The notes: generated by a model not told the origin, from the sequence alone. Positions 24,446 to 33,713 are shown, numbered from the stretch's first letter. The stretch is DNA of 40,880 bases from Gemmatimonadota bacterium (GCA_003697105.1 RFFQ01000034.1:1-40880); one strand, 5' to 3'. Program-made: numbers and translations.

Positions 24446-25534
24446 ATGAAGACATTGAATCCCCAATCGGTCTTGAAAAACCCGGTGCATCCCAACGGGA
24501 AGAGCAACGGGCAACCTCATTCGGTGCCGGAACTCACCCTTTCACCTCATGACATGCCAACGCACCAACGACAGATACCGACCTTTGAGCAAACGCTATC
24601 GACCCCAGCCGGTCAGGTCATCCGGGCAATGGATGCCGCCGGGGATGACATTCCCTACCAAGAACCGGAATTTAAGATTGCCCTTTCCTCCGTAGGGCTA
24701 AACCGCCACCATATTCCGCTACAGATAATCGATCCATTTGGTTCTGAGACCGTTTGTCACCTGAATTGTACCGTCGAAACCCGCACATTTGTACCGGCGG
24801 AAAAACGGGGAATTCACACCTCTCGTATTGGCCGGCTGATAGCAGAACGCACCCCCACCGTTTATAGCACGATGCAGGAATACGCCGCCGATTTGGCACA
24901 AGCGATCACCCGCGCCGAATATGGCGTCAGTTCGGAAGTCCGGGTCAGCGGCACGCTCTCGTATCTGGAAGTGGTGAAAGGTTGGAAAACGGAGAAAAAC
25001 AAAACCTCACTGGAACACTTGCAGTTGAATGCCGCCGCTCGCTATACCCCGCATGAATGCATGGAAAGTGCCGGTATAACCGTCAACCACATCACGGCGT
25101 GCCCCTGTGTACAGCAAACCTACAAACACGCGCTGCTCCAAGCAAAAGGGGATGTTACCGCCGCCTTGGAGACCGTCGCCCCCTTGTTGACCCACTCCCA
25201 GCGGTGCACCACGCGGGTCGAAGTACGGAATTTGAGCAAGCCATTACCCATTTTGGCAATGCTCAATACACTGGATCAGGTGCTTTACCGGGTTCAAAAT
25301 ACACTCCCGCGGGAATACGAACTGCTGTTGGTTTACCGGGCGCATAACTCGCCGCAATTCATTGAAGATGCTACCCGCCAGATTTTAGCCCATCTATACC
25401 GGTTGCTCCATGAAGATTTTGCGGATAGCTCCATTTATCTGCACTCCACCAGCATGGAATCCATCCATGATTTTGACATTGCGGCAGAGGTAGAACTCAC
25501 CATGGACCAACTTCGCACAATGGTAGCGATGTAA
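24446..25534 (+). CDS. folE2: GTP cyclohydrolase I, type IB (FolE2/MptA family)
   Basis: A 362-residue enzyme that opens GTP to 7,8-dihydroneopterin triphosphate, the first step of folate (and queuosine) synthesis. It belongs to the COG1469 family: SVGLNRHHIPLQI in the N-terminal half, the metal-ligand segment ITACPCVQQTYK with the conserved Cys, and TARVEVR-like strands are typical. No FolE (type IA) motif is present. An upstream continuation of the frame to 24302 runs through the leader and lacks a ribosome site, so the ATG at 24446 with AAGGAAAATTC is chosen. FolE2 does not depend on zinc and in several bacteria is a stand-in when zinc is scarce; whether FolE exists elsewhere is unknown. 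The next gene follows after one base. Confidence 0.92.
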   Translation: MKTLNPQSVLKNPVHPNGKSNGQPHSVPELTLSPHDMPTHQRQIPTFEQTLSTPAGQVIRAMDAAGDDIPYQEPEFKIALSSVGLNRHHIPLQIIDPFGSETVCHLNCTVETRTFVPAEKRGIHTSRIGRLIAERTPTVYSTMQEYAADLAQAITRAEYGVSSEVRVSGTLSYLEVVKGWKTEKNKTSLEHLQLNAAARYTPHECMESAGITVNHITACPCVQQTYKHALLQAKGDVTAALETVAPLLTHSQRCTTRVEVRNLSKPLPILAMLNTLDQVLYRVQNTLPREYELLLVYRAHNSPQFIEDATRQILAHLYRLLHEDFADSSIYLHSTSMESIHDFDIAAEVELTMDQLRTMVAM

Positions 25535-25535
25535 C

Positions 25536-26234
25536 ATGAAGCGTCCGTTCATCCGCTTGAATATGGCTTCCAGTATTGATGGCAAAATCACAACCGTTCA
25601 GCGAGACACGATTCATTTAGGTAGTGCAGAAGATCGAGCCTTGATGGAAGAATTGCGGGCAGATGCCGATGCGGTACTCATCGGTAGCGGAACGCTGATC
25701 GATGAAGACCCGCGCTTGCTAGTCGAACATCCCGGACGGATTGCCCAGCGGGAAGCCCTGAAAGGCAACCCCCAGCCAATGAATATGGTGGTTTCTTCCA
25801 CCCTCAATTTCCCCATCGAAAATAGCCGCTTTTTTACCCGAGATGCCGTGAAAAAAGTGGTGTTCACAACCCCTCAGGCAGATGAGCGGCAGCGAGAGGC
25901 GTTAAAAGATGTTGCCACCGTCATTACGGTACCGGCAACGGCAACGGGCCATGTGGATGTCGTGGAGATGGTCCAACGAATGCCGGATTTGGGCATCCAG
26001 CAGTTATTGTTGGAAGGCGGCGGCATCCTTAATTTTGCAATGCTCCGTGCCAATCTGATTGATGAAATATATCTAACCCTGTGCCCGCTGGTGATCGGCG
26101 GTGCCACCGCACAAACCACTTTTGAGGGTGCGGGTTTCTCCCACGAGATGATCCGCCGGTTGCAACTGCGAAGTCTTCGGGTCAATGAGGTTGGCGAGCT
26201 GTTTTTGCGATATGCCGTGCAACCACCGGCATGA
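25536..26234 (+). CDS. RibD C-terminal-domain reductase (dihydrofolate-reductase fold)
   Basis: A 232-residue stand-alone RibD_C domain. Typical features are LNMASSIDGKI at the start (substrate loop), VLIGSGTLIDEDPRL near 45-60, and the NADPH-binding LLEGGGILNFAML near 150-165. In riboflavin synthesis this domain reduces 2,5-diamino-6-ribosylamino-pyrimidinone phosphate or its deaminated form. There is no deaminase domain and no rib gene nearby. It is instead fused in one transcript with folE2, one base apart. Stand-alone RibD_C proteins such as mycobacterial Rv2671 have dihydrofolate reductase activity, so a folate role (replacing FolA) is a reasonable inference. A strong terminator ends the unit. 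Confidence 0.87.
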   Translation: MKRPFIRLNMASSIDGKITTVQRDTIHLGSAEDRALMEELRADADAVLIGSGTLIDEDPRLLVEHPGRIAQREALKGNPQPMNMVVSSTLNFPIENSRFFTRDAVKKVVFTTPQADERQREALKDVATVITVPATATGHVDVVEMVQRMPDLGIQQLLLEGGGILNFAMLRANLIDEIYLTLCPLVIGGATAQTTFEGAGFSHEMIRRLQLRSLRVNEVGELFLRYAVQPPA

Positions 26235-26262
26235 TCCCCCCCTGAGACCCCCACAAACACGA

Positions 26263-26297
26263 AACCCCCCGAATGTGAATATATTCGGGGGGTTTTG
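26263..26297 (+). terminator. Rho-independent terminator of the folE2 unit
   Basis: A perfect 13-base-pair stem (26263-26275 with 26284-26296) built on six C:G pairs ends in TTTTG. Its A-rich left side makes weak termination of the convergent M1 gene possible too. Confidence 0.85.
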
Positions 26298-26343
26298 TAT
26301 GGCATTACTTCGTGATAACATCGTTAGATTGGGGCAATTTTCC

Positions 26344-29300
26344 TTATTTCATCAACATCATCGTCCGGCTATCGCTAAAAGTGTCTGTAGTTAAGCGATA
26401 AACATATACCCCCGAACCCACCGGTTGCCCGTCTGAATCGCGCCCATTCCACACCGTGGAATACCTGCCCGCACTGTGGGCACCATGTACCAATGTGCGG
26501 ATCAACCGTCCTTGAATATCATAAATAGCCAAGGTTACCTCTGTGGTCTGGGGTAATTCGTAGGCAATTGTCGTTTGGGGATTGAATGGATTAGGATAGT
26601 TACTCAGGGAATAGGACTCAGGGGTCAGGATGTGGGGTTCGGGGGTGACAACATCCACATTCGGGTCGAGGAACATCAGCATGTTATACATGAGTTCCTC
26701 CCGGCTTGCCATGACGGGGGTTCGCTGGTTGACGGCTTCAAAGCCAAATGCGAGGTAGATCAACCGGTAATCACCTTGATAATGGAGTGCCACCGAATTT
26801 GTGGTGGGGAAGAAGTTTAAAAAGCTCTCCGCGTCCTCCTGCGGTTCGATGACGTTGACGTGGGTTTGGTTATTTGCCCCGTCGCCACCACTGATAGAAA
26901 CCACCATGCCATCACTAATTGGGTCCCCATCCACACCCTGTAAAATGCGCTGCCCGCTGGTGTTACCCGGTTGCATGGTTGCATGGAGATAATCCGTGTA
27001 GAACATGCTATTACCGATATCTTCCGCGATACCTTGCCCGCTTAGCAGTAAATTTCCGCCATTCTCCAAATAGGTCATTAAAACAGCTTGTTCTGCCCCG
27101 GTTAAGGTATTTTCCGTTTGGTCGCCGGTGTACCAAATAACCAGATCAAAGTTATCCAGATGTTCACTGGTGGGCACACCGAACAAGCGGTTATCACGGA
27201 TTTGATAAGCTGTAGGCGCCGCCTCCAACGCACCGGTGTAATAGTGCAGGTATGCCGGATTTCCATCGTCATCATTCACCACCAACACATCCTGAGCCGG
27301 CCCGATGGCTACTGTTTGTTCGATTGTGGTATGGCTGCCATCTCCCCACGAAATCACCAGATCAAAGGAGACCTCGTGGGGTTCAATTTCGTCTGCTATC
27401 TGGATCGTGAACGGGTCATTTGTGTTAAGTACCATTTCGCCGGCGCCAATCGTGCCAAATACGGCGGTATCATCGGTGATCGTCACAGCATCATCCGTTG
27501 TAACCAATGTCACGGAGACATTTTCTGCCGGAGCAAGTCCATTGCGCAACCCGAATACCAGATTCGCGGTTTCATTTTCTTCGAGCAACTGGTCGTTATC
27601 GTTGTCTAAAATTCCGATCTGGTCAACAGCAAACTTTTGCGTTCGCGCCACATTGACGGACTTGACCACTACCCATTCATAAGGGTCAATCGCCACATCT
27701 AGGGGTTCGTCGTTGAAGGTGAGGGTCACATAATTGGCATCCGTCGCTTCAATTTGGACGGTTTCCAGTTCGTAAATTTCATTATCTTCGTTAATGGTAT
27801 AATCGCCCCCGAGCTGCATCGGCATTTCAAACAGGCGGTCTCCTTCAGCCGTTTGGGTCTGGTAGAGTGCCATTTCGAGCGTGTACGTATTTTCGCTACT
27901 TTGCCACATATCCCAAAAAATATCGAACTGGGGATAGCCTTCATCGTAAATCCACTCATCAAAAAACCAATCGAGGTCATCGCCGGTGACGGTTTCGCAC
28001 ACCTGATGAAAATCGGCGGTTTCGGCGGTACTAAAGGCATACTGGGCGCGGTATTCGGCTAAAATATCGTCAAACTGGTCGGGATAAAGTCCGCGGAGCA
28101 TGTGGAGCACCATTCCGGCTTTGTCGTACACCACATTGGAGAACAAAAATCCCGGCGGGGGGTCGTACACCGGATGGTCATACCCTTGATTTTGATACGA
28201 ATTGCGCATACTGAGCACATACGGGCGAATATCCCCAAAATAGGCTTCATAATAGAGGGCTTCGGTGTAGGAGGCAAACCCTTCATTAAGCCAAATGTCC
28301 GCCCAGGTTTCACAGGTAATCATATCTCCCCACCACTGATGCCCCAACTCATGGGCATAGAGCCAAAAATTATGATTGATAGAGCCATCAATGGTATTGG
28401 CATGGAGGAGGGTAATCGTCTGGTTTTCCATTCCCCCACCAAAAATATGAAAAGAGGCCTGCCCATACTTTTCGGCTAAAAAAGGATATTCACCAAAATG
28501 ATTGACCAGCGATTCCATCATGAATTGCATATCCTGAAAACTGCCTTCAGCCTCTTCGTATTGCCAGTTGAAAACGTAGCAAGGCATCGGCATTATCGTG
28601 CCATCTAACGCCTCGTATTCCAGTTCCAGTACTTCATAATCCGGGGAGGCAACAAACGCAATTAGATAGGTTGAGATCGGGTATTGCGTATGCCAGCGGT
28701 GGGTTCGGGTCTCCCCGTTATCTACAATCTCGCGGAGTACGCCGTTGGAGTACACATTCCACTCGCTGGGAAAGGTAAGATTCATAGAAAGGGAATCCGC
28801 TTTATCCGACGGGTCATCAAAACAGGGAATATAATAGCGCACATCCGACGGCTGGTTGTGGGTGCTAACCTCACCGATACTGGGAAAAAAATAGATACCG
28901 TAAGCCGGTGTCCCGTAATACTGAACAGAGACCGTAAAGGGTTGCCCTTCGTCATACGCCGTATCTAACGTGATGGCAAGCTGGTTATTCTCATGGATAA
29001 AATCAACGTCCGTATCATTCATGACCACGTTGGAAACGGTCATGTCCTCCATCAAATCCAATTCGATGGTTTGCAAACCGGCTTCCGTACTGGTAGCAGT
29101 CATGTGTACCGTCCCCTCGACCATTTCGGTTTCGGGATCAATCTCCAGATGCACATCATAATAGGTGGCATCAAAGCCGTGATCGGTACGTAAGTTACTG
29201 AAATAATGCCGGTATTTAGCCTCATCTTTGCCATGAGAACAGCCCGGATAGCCTTCCGGCTGAAACCACGGGGCGGAATCTTCCGCCAGACCATAGTGAG

Positions 29301-29349
29301 TCCCCAAACCCAGAAATAGACTAACCCAAATCAATACAAACTGCTTCAT
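26344..29349 (-). CDS. Secreted M1-family aminopeptidase with C-terminal sorting domain
   Basis: A 1001-residue exported zinc metallopeptidase. The ATG at 29349 has an AGGAGG site and opens a signal peptide (cleavage near GLA, residue 22). The M1 module has the exopeptidase motif GGMEN at 305-309, zinc ligands His333, His337 and Glu356 (HELGH, then LNEGF) and the transition-state Tyr408. A region at about 590-690 is beta-sandwich-like, and about 700-890 looks like a glutamine-amidotransferase-fold (ThuA/flavodoxin-like) domain (FDLVIWYTGDQTENTL, then LLLSGQGIAEDI). The last 80 residues are a PNPFNP-type sorting domain (SNYPNPFNPQTTIAYELP, then SGVYVYRL) used by the type IX system or a related surface export route. 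Confidence 0.93.
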   Translation of the reverse strand: MKQFVLIWVSLFLGLGTHYGLAEDSAPWFQPEGYPGCSHGKDEAKYRHYFSNLRTDHGFDATYYDVHLEIDPETEMVEGTVHMTATSTEAGLQTIELDLMEDMTVSNVVMNDTDVDFIHENNQLAITLDTAYDEGQPFTVSVQYYGTPAYGIYFFPSIGEVSTHNQPSDVRYYIPCFDDPSDKADSLSMNLTFPSEWNVYSNGVLREIVDNGETRTHRWHTQYPISTYLIAFVASPDYEVLELEYEALDGTIMPMPCYVFNWQYEEAEGSFQDMQFMMESLVNHFGEYPFLAEKYGQASFHIFGGGMENQTITLLHANTIDGSINHNFWLYAHELGHQWWGDMITCETWADIWLNEGFASYTEALYYEAYFGDIRPYVLSMRNSYQNQGYDHPVYDPPPGFLFSNVVYDKAGMVLHMLRGLYPDQFDDILAEYRAQYAFSTAETADFHQVCETVTGDDLDWFFDEWIYDEGYPQFDIFWDMWQSSENTYTLEMALYQTQTAEGDRLFEMPMQLGGDYTINEDNEIYELETVQIEATDANYVTLTFNDEPLDVAIDPYEWVVVKSVNVARTQKFAVDQIGILDNDNDQLLEENETANLVFGLRNGLAPAENVSVTLVTTDDAVTITDDTAVFGTIGAGEMVLNTNDPFTIQIADEIEPHEVSFDLVISWGDGSHTTIEQTVAIGPAQDVLVVNDDDGNPAYLHYYTGALEAAPTAYQIRDNRLFGVPTSEHLDNFDLVIWYTGDQTENTLTGAEQAVLMTYLENGGNLLLSGQGIAEDIGNSMFYTDYLHATMQPGNTSGQRILQGVDGDPISDGMVVSISGGDGANNQTHVNVIEPQEDAESFLNFFPTTNSVALHYQGDYRLIYLAFGFEAVNQRTPVMASREELMYNMLMFLDPNVDVVTPEPHILTPESYSLSNYPNPFNPQTTIAYELPQTTEVTLAIYDIQGRLIRTLVHGAHSAGRYSTVWNGRDSDGQPVGSGVYVYRLTTDTFSDSRTMMLMK

Positions 29350-29534
29350 AAAAACCTCCTGACTGGTAAAAAGGATAAGAATCTGAAAAACCATCAATTA
29401 TCAATGGGTATCCGCGGGTGTACTCGTCAAAAATCGAGTGGAAATGGGGGGGACGTGGGGATGATGAATTTCAAACGGTGCCCAATAAACGGTTGGTGAC
29501 GAGAACCACCAGATTGACCCTAAAATAGCCTCCC

Positions 29535-29563
29535 AAGATACATCACCCCGCCAGTTTAATCAA
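29535..29563 (-). promoter_or_regulatory. Possible promoter for the M1 aminopeptidase gene
   Basis: TTGATT (29558-29563) and TATCTT (29535-29540) are 17 bases apart on the minus strand, four of six matches each. It would give a leader of almost 180 bases. The 327-base gap to the next gene contains this and the divergent promoter at 29586-29614. Confidence 0.4.
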
Positions 29564-29585
29564 TTGTTAATTATTGAAAAAACTG

Positions 29586-29614
29586 TTGCGTAGAAAAATT
29601 GATTGTATTATATT
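29586..29614 (+). promoter_or_regulatory. Predicted promoter for the acidic DUF2007-like gene
   Basis: TTGCGT (29586-29591) and TATATT (29609-29614, five of six) are 17 bases apart in an A+T-rich stretch. Confidence 0.6.
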
Positions 29615-29676
29615 CGACACGCTTAAGGAGAATAAGAACTTAACTTTAATAACATCAGTAAGTTATGAAGGTAACC

Positions 29677-30180
29677 ATGATAAACGAACCGAAAAATAAC
29701 CCTGAATTTGAAGACGAAGATGATGATCTCTTGGCGGATGACCTCGATGACATTGAAGTAATTGATAGCGACGAGGACACCGATGAGATCGATGAAGATG
29801 AGATCGAAGCGGTTGAGTTTGAAGATGACTATGAACTTTTCGATGAAGATACCGGCACGCACGAACAGATTGAGATGGTGCCGGTTTATCGTGCGCCCAC
29901 CGAGCATGTGGGGTATTCGCTAGTCAAAATTTTACAGGAAAATAATTATTTGGTGGACATCCGCCAGTTGGAGGGTCCTGTAAATCAAGCAACCAAACGC
30001 ACCATCCGCTCCCGGGATTTTTGGGGTGAAATTTTAGTACCCGCTCCAGATGCCCAACAGGCGTTATCCCTCATCACCAAATATCTGGATGTTGTCGAAA
30101 ATGCGGAACGGATGAGTGTGGGCGAGGACTTCCTACCTCACCAAATTATCAGTGGGCGGATGCCACACGTAAATATATGA
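29677..30180 (+). CDS. Protein with highly acidic N-terminus and DUF2007-like domain
   Basis: A 167-residue protein of two parts. Residues of the first third form a 49-residue run in which 31 are Asp or Glu and none is Lys or Arg; it should be disordered. From about residue 68 a compact domain follows: VPVYRAPTEHVGYSLVKIL, a short hydrophilic turn and a final helix APDAQQALSLITKYL. It resembles DUF2007 ('putative signal-transducing protein') domains, which bind the tail of partner proteins by an unclear mechanism; that match is from memory and tentative. The start is uncertain: an ATG at 29665 is in frame, but the one at 29677 has GAAGG at good spacing. It is monocistronic, between its promoter and terminator. 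Confidence 0.75.
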   Translation: MINEPKNNPEFEDEDDDLLADDLDDIEVIDSDEDTDEIDEDEIEAVEFEDDYELFDEDTGTHEQIEMVPVYRAPTEHVGYSLVKILQENNYLVDIRQLEGPVNQATKRTIRSRDFWGEILVPAPDAQQALSLITKYLDVVENAERMSVGEDFLPHQIISGRMPHVNI

Positions 30181-30207
30181 GAAATAAAGGATAACCTCCG
30201 AAAATAC

Positions 30208-30240
30208 AACCCGGACATCAAACGATGCCCGGGTTTTTTT
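30208..30240 (+). terminator. Rho-independent terminator after the DUF2007-like gene
   Basis: A 12-base stem with one mismatch (30208-30219 with 30224-30235) around an AAAC loop is followed by seven Ts. Confidence 0.9.
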
Positions 30241-30311
30241 GTATCCAACACAACCCGCCGTACATTTGCCATATTTGCGCTTTTAGCTTGCCATTTTAGA
30301 GCTAAATCATT

Positions 30312-30893
30312 ATGCTACATGCCATGCAAACCGAACATGCCTTTTTGTGCCCAAATTATCTCTTGGCGGGCACCCCACGCCAGCAACAGGCGTATCAAAC
30401 GTTAGCGGAACACCATATTTTGCAGCACCTGATGAGTTTTCAACCGGTGTTGTGCGGTACAATCCCCTTGAATATCGATCTGAATACAAGCGATTTAGAC
30501 ATCATTTGCACGGTCACCAATGCCGACCGTTTTCGGAAACAGATTTACACCCACTTTAGCCGTTATCCGGCATTTGAATACACAGAACGGCTCTTTCAAG
30601 ACGAACCGTCGTTTATTTTTCGGTTTGAAACCGGTCTGTTTCCGGTTGAAATTTTCGGGCAGGCAACACCGGTGGCAACCCAAGCCGCATTCCGCCACAT
30701 GTGGGTTGAATACCTGCTCCTGCAACTGGGAGGCGAACCGGCACGGCAAGCCATCCGGCAACTCAAGCAAAACGGAGTAAAAACAGAACCGGCGTTTGCT
30801 CGCTACTTTCAACTGGACGGTGACCCGTACCGGCGGTTGTACGAACTCTCTTTTTTGACCCTGACTGAATTGAAAGCCCATATATCCCGATGA
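30312..30893 (+). CDS. DUF4269 family protein, nucleotidyltransferase-like
   Basis: A 193-residue cytosolic protein matching DUF4269. The signature is GTIPLNIDLNTSDLDIIC (about 50-67), with the S-D-L-D pattern typical of nucleotidyltransferase-fold metal ligands; TERLFQDEPSFIFRFETG and PVEIFGQATPVATQAAFRHM follow as in the family. Its activity is unknown. No clear Shine-Dalgarno is visible, and a second in-frame ATG four codons on is possible. A 7-base inverted repeat (30282-30288 with 30300-30306) lies just before the start. The stop overlaps the start of the PHP gene (ATGA), so the two are translationally coupled and probably work in one pathway. Confidence 0.85.
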   Translation: MLHAMQTEHAFLCPNYLLAGTPRQQQAYQTLAEHHILQHLMSFQPVLCGTIPLNIDLNTSDLDIICTVTNADRFRKQIYTHFSRYPAFEYTERLFQDEPSFIFRFETGLFPVEIFGQATPVATQAAFRHMWVEYLLLQLGGEPARQAIRQLKQNGVKTEPAFARYFQLDGDPYRRLYELSFLTLTELKAHISR

Positions 30894-31741
30894 AATTATT
30901 TCAAAAATCAAAAACCATCCCCCCCCGTGCAGATTTGCACATGCATTCGGTTTTTTCTGATGGGAAATCCACCCCCTCAGAATTGGTCGATCTGGCAAAA
31001 GCCCACCATCTGACCGCCATTGCCATTACGGATCATGATGTGATGGACGCCTACCCCGATATTTGCGAGTATGGCAAACGCCAGAACGTGGAAGTGATTC
31101 CGGGGGTGGAACTCTCCGCCAATTATCAGGAGAAAGATGTGCATATTCTGGGTTATTTTGTCGATCCAGAACATCCCGAACTCAAAGCAACCATGCGCCA
31201 CTGCCGGGAAAGCCGCCATGAGCGGGCAAAGCAAATGGTGGAAAAGCTGAACCAGCAAAACGTCAACATCAGCTTTGACCGGGTGGCTGAAATTGCCGGT
31301 GAAGGCGCCATTGGGCGCCCGCATATTGCACAGGCGCTGCTGGAATCCGGCTATGTGTACGAGTGGCAAGAAGCGTTTCACCGCTTCATCGGCTATCATA
31401 ATGAAGCCTATGTGGCAAAAGCCGGACTATCTCCTGCCGAGGCATTCCGGTTGATTCATGATGCCGGCGGAATTGCCGTATGGGCACATCCGGGTAGTAT
31501 CCGGCAAGACAAATGGCTGACAGAGTTTGTGGCACAAGGCTTGGACGGTCTGGAGGTGCACCATCCCGTGCACGATCCCCATCGACGCCGGCAATATGCC
31601 GCTCTCGCTCGAAAATATGGCTTGATACCGACCGGTGGTACGGACTTCCACGGGGACCCGCAAACTACCCCGGCAATCGGTGCCATTTCGGTTTCCTATG
31701 ATGTCGTGAAACAGATGAAACGACGAACAGCAGACCAGTAA
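30890..31741 (+). CDS. PHP-domain phosphoesterase (YciV/RNase AM-like)
   Basis: A 283-residue metal-dependent phosphoesterase. The PHP ligands are all visible: His17 and His19 in DLHMHS, Asp24 region, His49 in TDHD, Glu74 in GVELS, His85 in VHILGYF, His in GRPHIAQ, His in VWAHPG and the final GTDFHG. The arrangement and the length match the YciV/TrpH group, whose studied members remove 3'-phosphate from 3',5'-bisphosphate nucleosides and trim 5' ends of RNA. The gene starts inside the DUF4269 stop codon, so production is linked to it. No signal peptide is present. The exact substrate here is an inference from the family. Confidence 0.9.
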   Translation: MKLFQKSKTIPPRADLHMHSVFSDGKSTPSELVDLAKAHHLTAIAITDHDVMDAYPDICEYGKRQNVEVIPGVELSANYQEKDVHILGYFVDPEHPELKATMRHCRESRHERAKQMVEKLNQQNVNISFDRVAEIAGEGAIGRPHIAQALLESGYVYEWQEAFHRFIGYHNEAYVAKAGLSPAEAFRLIHDAGGIAVWAHPGSIRQDKWLTEFVAQGLDGLEVHHPVHDPHRRRQYAALARKYGLIPTGGTDFHGDPQTTPAIGAISVSYDVVKQMKRRTADQ

Positions 31742-31805
31742 CAGAGATCCCCCCCTTGAAATCTCCGGTGGAGTCTATTCTACTGCCAATGTTGGGACAA
31801 AATCC

Positions 31806-33713
31806 ATGACGAACCATATCACGCCCCCTCACCCCTCTTTTGACGAACTTCAACAGCAATTGGATCACATGCTACAGCGCATTCATCGCATCCGGCAGGA
31901 GGTTCGCCGGCTGGAATCACCCCCCAACCAACCGGCGTTCGCACCCGAAGACCGGGAAAAACTGCTCCATGTGATCCATTTGATCAGTGCTAATTTGCGA
32001 TTAGATGACTTGCTGGATACGGTTATTGATGTGTCTTTACGGTTGACCGGCGCAGAACGAGGCTTTTTGATGCTCATTGCCGAGGATGGAAGTTTTGACT
32101 TTAAGGTCGCCCGCCGGATAGACCAAACTGATCTGGAAGCCGAGCCATTTCAAGTAAGCCGAACGGTATTACGTCAGGTTGTTGAATCCCAACAACCGGT
32201 GTTTATTCGGGATACCGGTAAAGAATTGGAGTTCAGCCGCTCCAGCAGTATTGCACAATTGGAGTTATTATCCGTGATTGCCGTCCCTTTGATCGGGCGC
32301 TCCAGCCACACCCTGATCGGCGCGATTTACGTGGACAGCCAATCCATTAATCAAGTGTTTGAACCACACGATATGGAACTCGTACAAGCCGTGGCAAATC
32401 AAGCCGCCATTGCGATTGAGAACGCCCGGTTATACGAGCATGTGGAACAAGACCGGCAGGATTTAGAACGGATTTATGAAGTTAGCAAAGCGATCAATGC
32501 CACGCTAAACCCGGAGGAACTCCTCACCTTAATTGTGGATACCGCCATTGACATCACCGCAGCGGAACGAGGGGTACTCATGCTAACCCATCCCAAAGTT
32601 CATGGTACCTACGAACTGGAATTTCGGATTGCCCGCGATCACCAGAAACAAACCCTAGCGGAAAATGAATTTGACATCAGCTACACCATCACCAATAGGG
32701 TTTTGGAAACAAAAGCCCCCGTATTGATCGCCGATGTGGAAAAGGAAGTGGACTTGATCCCACCCAGTAGTAGTATTATGAACTTACAGTTGAAATCTGT
32801 GTTGGGGGTGCCCCTCCTGACCAGCCAACGATTGATCGGCATTATTTACGTGGATACATCCGCCCTGAGCCAGCATTTTACCAAGCGTGAATTGCGCTTG
32901 CTGAGTACGCTCTCGGGACAGGCGGCAATTGCCGTCGAAAATGCAACCCTTTATACCGATCTTCAACGCGCCCATCAGGAATTGACCGAACTGGATAAAA
33001 TGAAATCCAAATTCATCAGCCTTGCCTCCCATGAACTGCGCACGCCCATGACGGTCATTGCCGGTTATTTGTATCTCCTGAATAACTTTCCGGAATCCGA
33101 AGTCTCGGGAAAAGCGCGTGACATCATCGGTATCTTAAAAAAAAGCATGGAAAAACTCACCAGCATCGTCAACAATATTGCCAATTTAGCCCGTCTGACC
33201 GCGCCGGATTATCAAATTGAAATGAAACCGGTCTCCATAACCCATGTGATCCAAGATGTACGGCAGGAAGTCACCCCTTTTATTGAACAGCGAAATCAGC
33301 ACCTAACAATACAGCTCCCAGAAGAAGAAATATGGATTGAAGCCGATGAACAATCGATCTGGCAAGCGTTAGCAAATTTAGTGATCAACGCGATCCGCTT
33401 TACCGAAGATAGCGGCTCAATCCAGATCACTTTATTGGATCAAGACCAGCAGGTGGAAATCCAAGTAACAGATACCGGCATCGGAATTCCGGCAACAGAA
33501 CATCACCATATTTTCGACCAATTTTATGAAATCGGAGATGTTCTTTATCACAGCTCTGGGCACGTGGAATTTAAATCCGGCGGTCTGGGTGTTGGGCTAT
33601 CCATTGCAAAAATCGCAGTGGAGCAACATCACGGTAAAATCTGGCTGGAAAGCGAAGAAGGTAAAGGTAGTACGTTTTATTTCCGGTTGCCGAAAACGCA
33701 ACCACCCCATTGA
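31806..33713 (+). CDS. Cytosolic GAF-GAF sensor histidine kinase
   Basis: A 635-residue two-component kinase without membrane helices. A coiled coil (about 12-40) precedes two GAF domains (about 63-206 and 232-383), each ending in NQAAIAIENARLY-like helices. The kinase core has the H-box SHELRTPM with His409 as phospho-acceptor, the N-box ANLVINAIRFT, G1 DTGIGIP and G2 GGLGVGLSIAK. GAF domains bind small molecules, haem or cyclic nucleotides; no cofactor-binding Cys can be assigned. No response regulator lies beside it, so it is an orphan. The ribosome site is weak. It follows the PHP gene by 64 bases and may share its transcript. Confidence 0.93.
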   Translation: MTNHITPPHPSFDELQQQLDHMLQRIHRIRQEVRRLESPPNQPAFAPEDREKLLHVIHLISANLRLDDLLDTVIDVSLRLTGAERGFLMLIAEDGSFDFKVARRIDQTDLEAEPFQVSRTVLRQVVESQQPVFIRDTGKELEFSRSSSIAQLELLSVIAVPLIGRSSHTLIGAIYVDSQSINQVFEPHDMELVQAVANQAAIAIENARLYEHVEQDRQDLERIYEVSKAINATLNPEELLTLIVDTAIDITAAERGVLMLTHPKVHGTYELEFRIARDHQKQTLAENEFDISYTITNRVLETKAPVLIADVEKEVDLIPPSSSIMNLQLKSVLGVPLLTSQRLIGIIYVDTSALSQHFTKRELRLLSTLSGQAAIAVENATLYTDLQRAHQELTELDKMKSKFISLASHELRTPMTVIAGYLYLLNNFPESEVSGKARDIIGILKKSMEKLTSIVNNIANLARLTAPDYQIEMKPVSITHVIQDVRQEVTPFIEQRNQHLTIQLPEEEIWIEADEQSIWQALANLVINAIRFTEDSGSIQITLLDQDQQVEIQVTDTGIGIPATEHHHIFDQFYEIGDVLYHSSGHVEFKSGGLGVGLSIAKIAVEQHHGKIWLESEEGKGSTFYFRLPKTQPPH

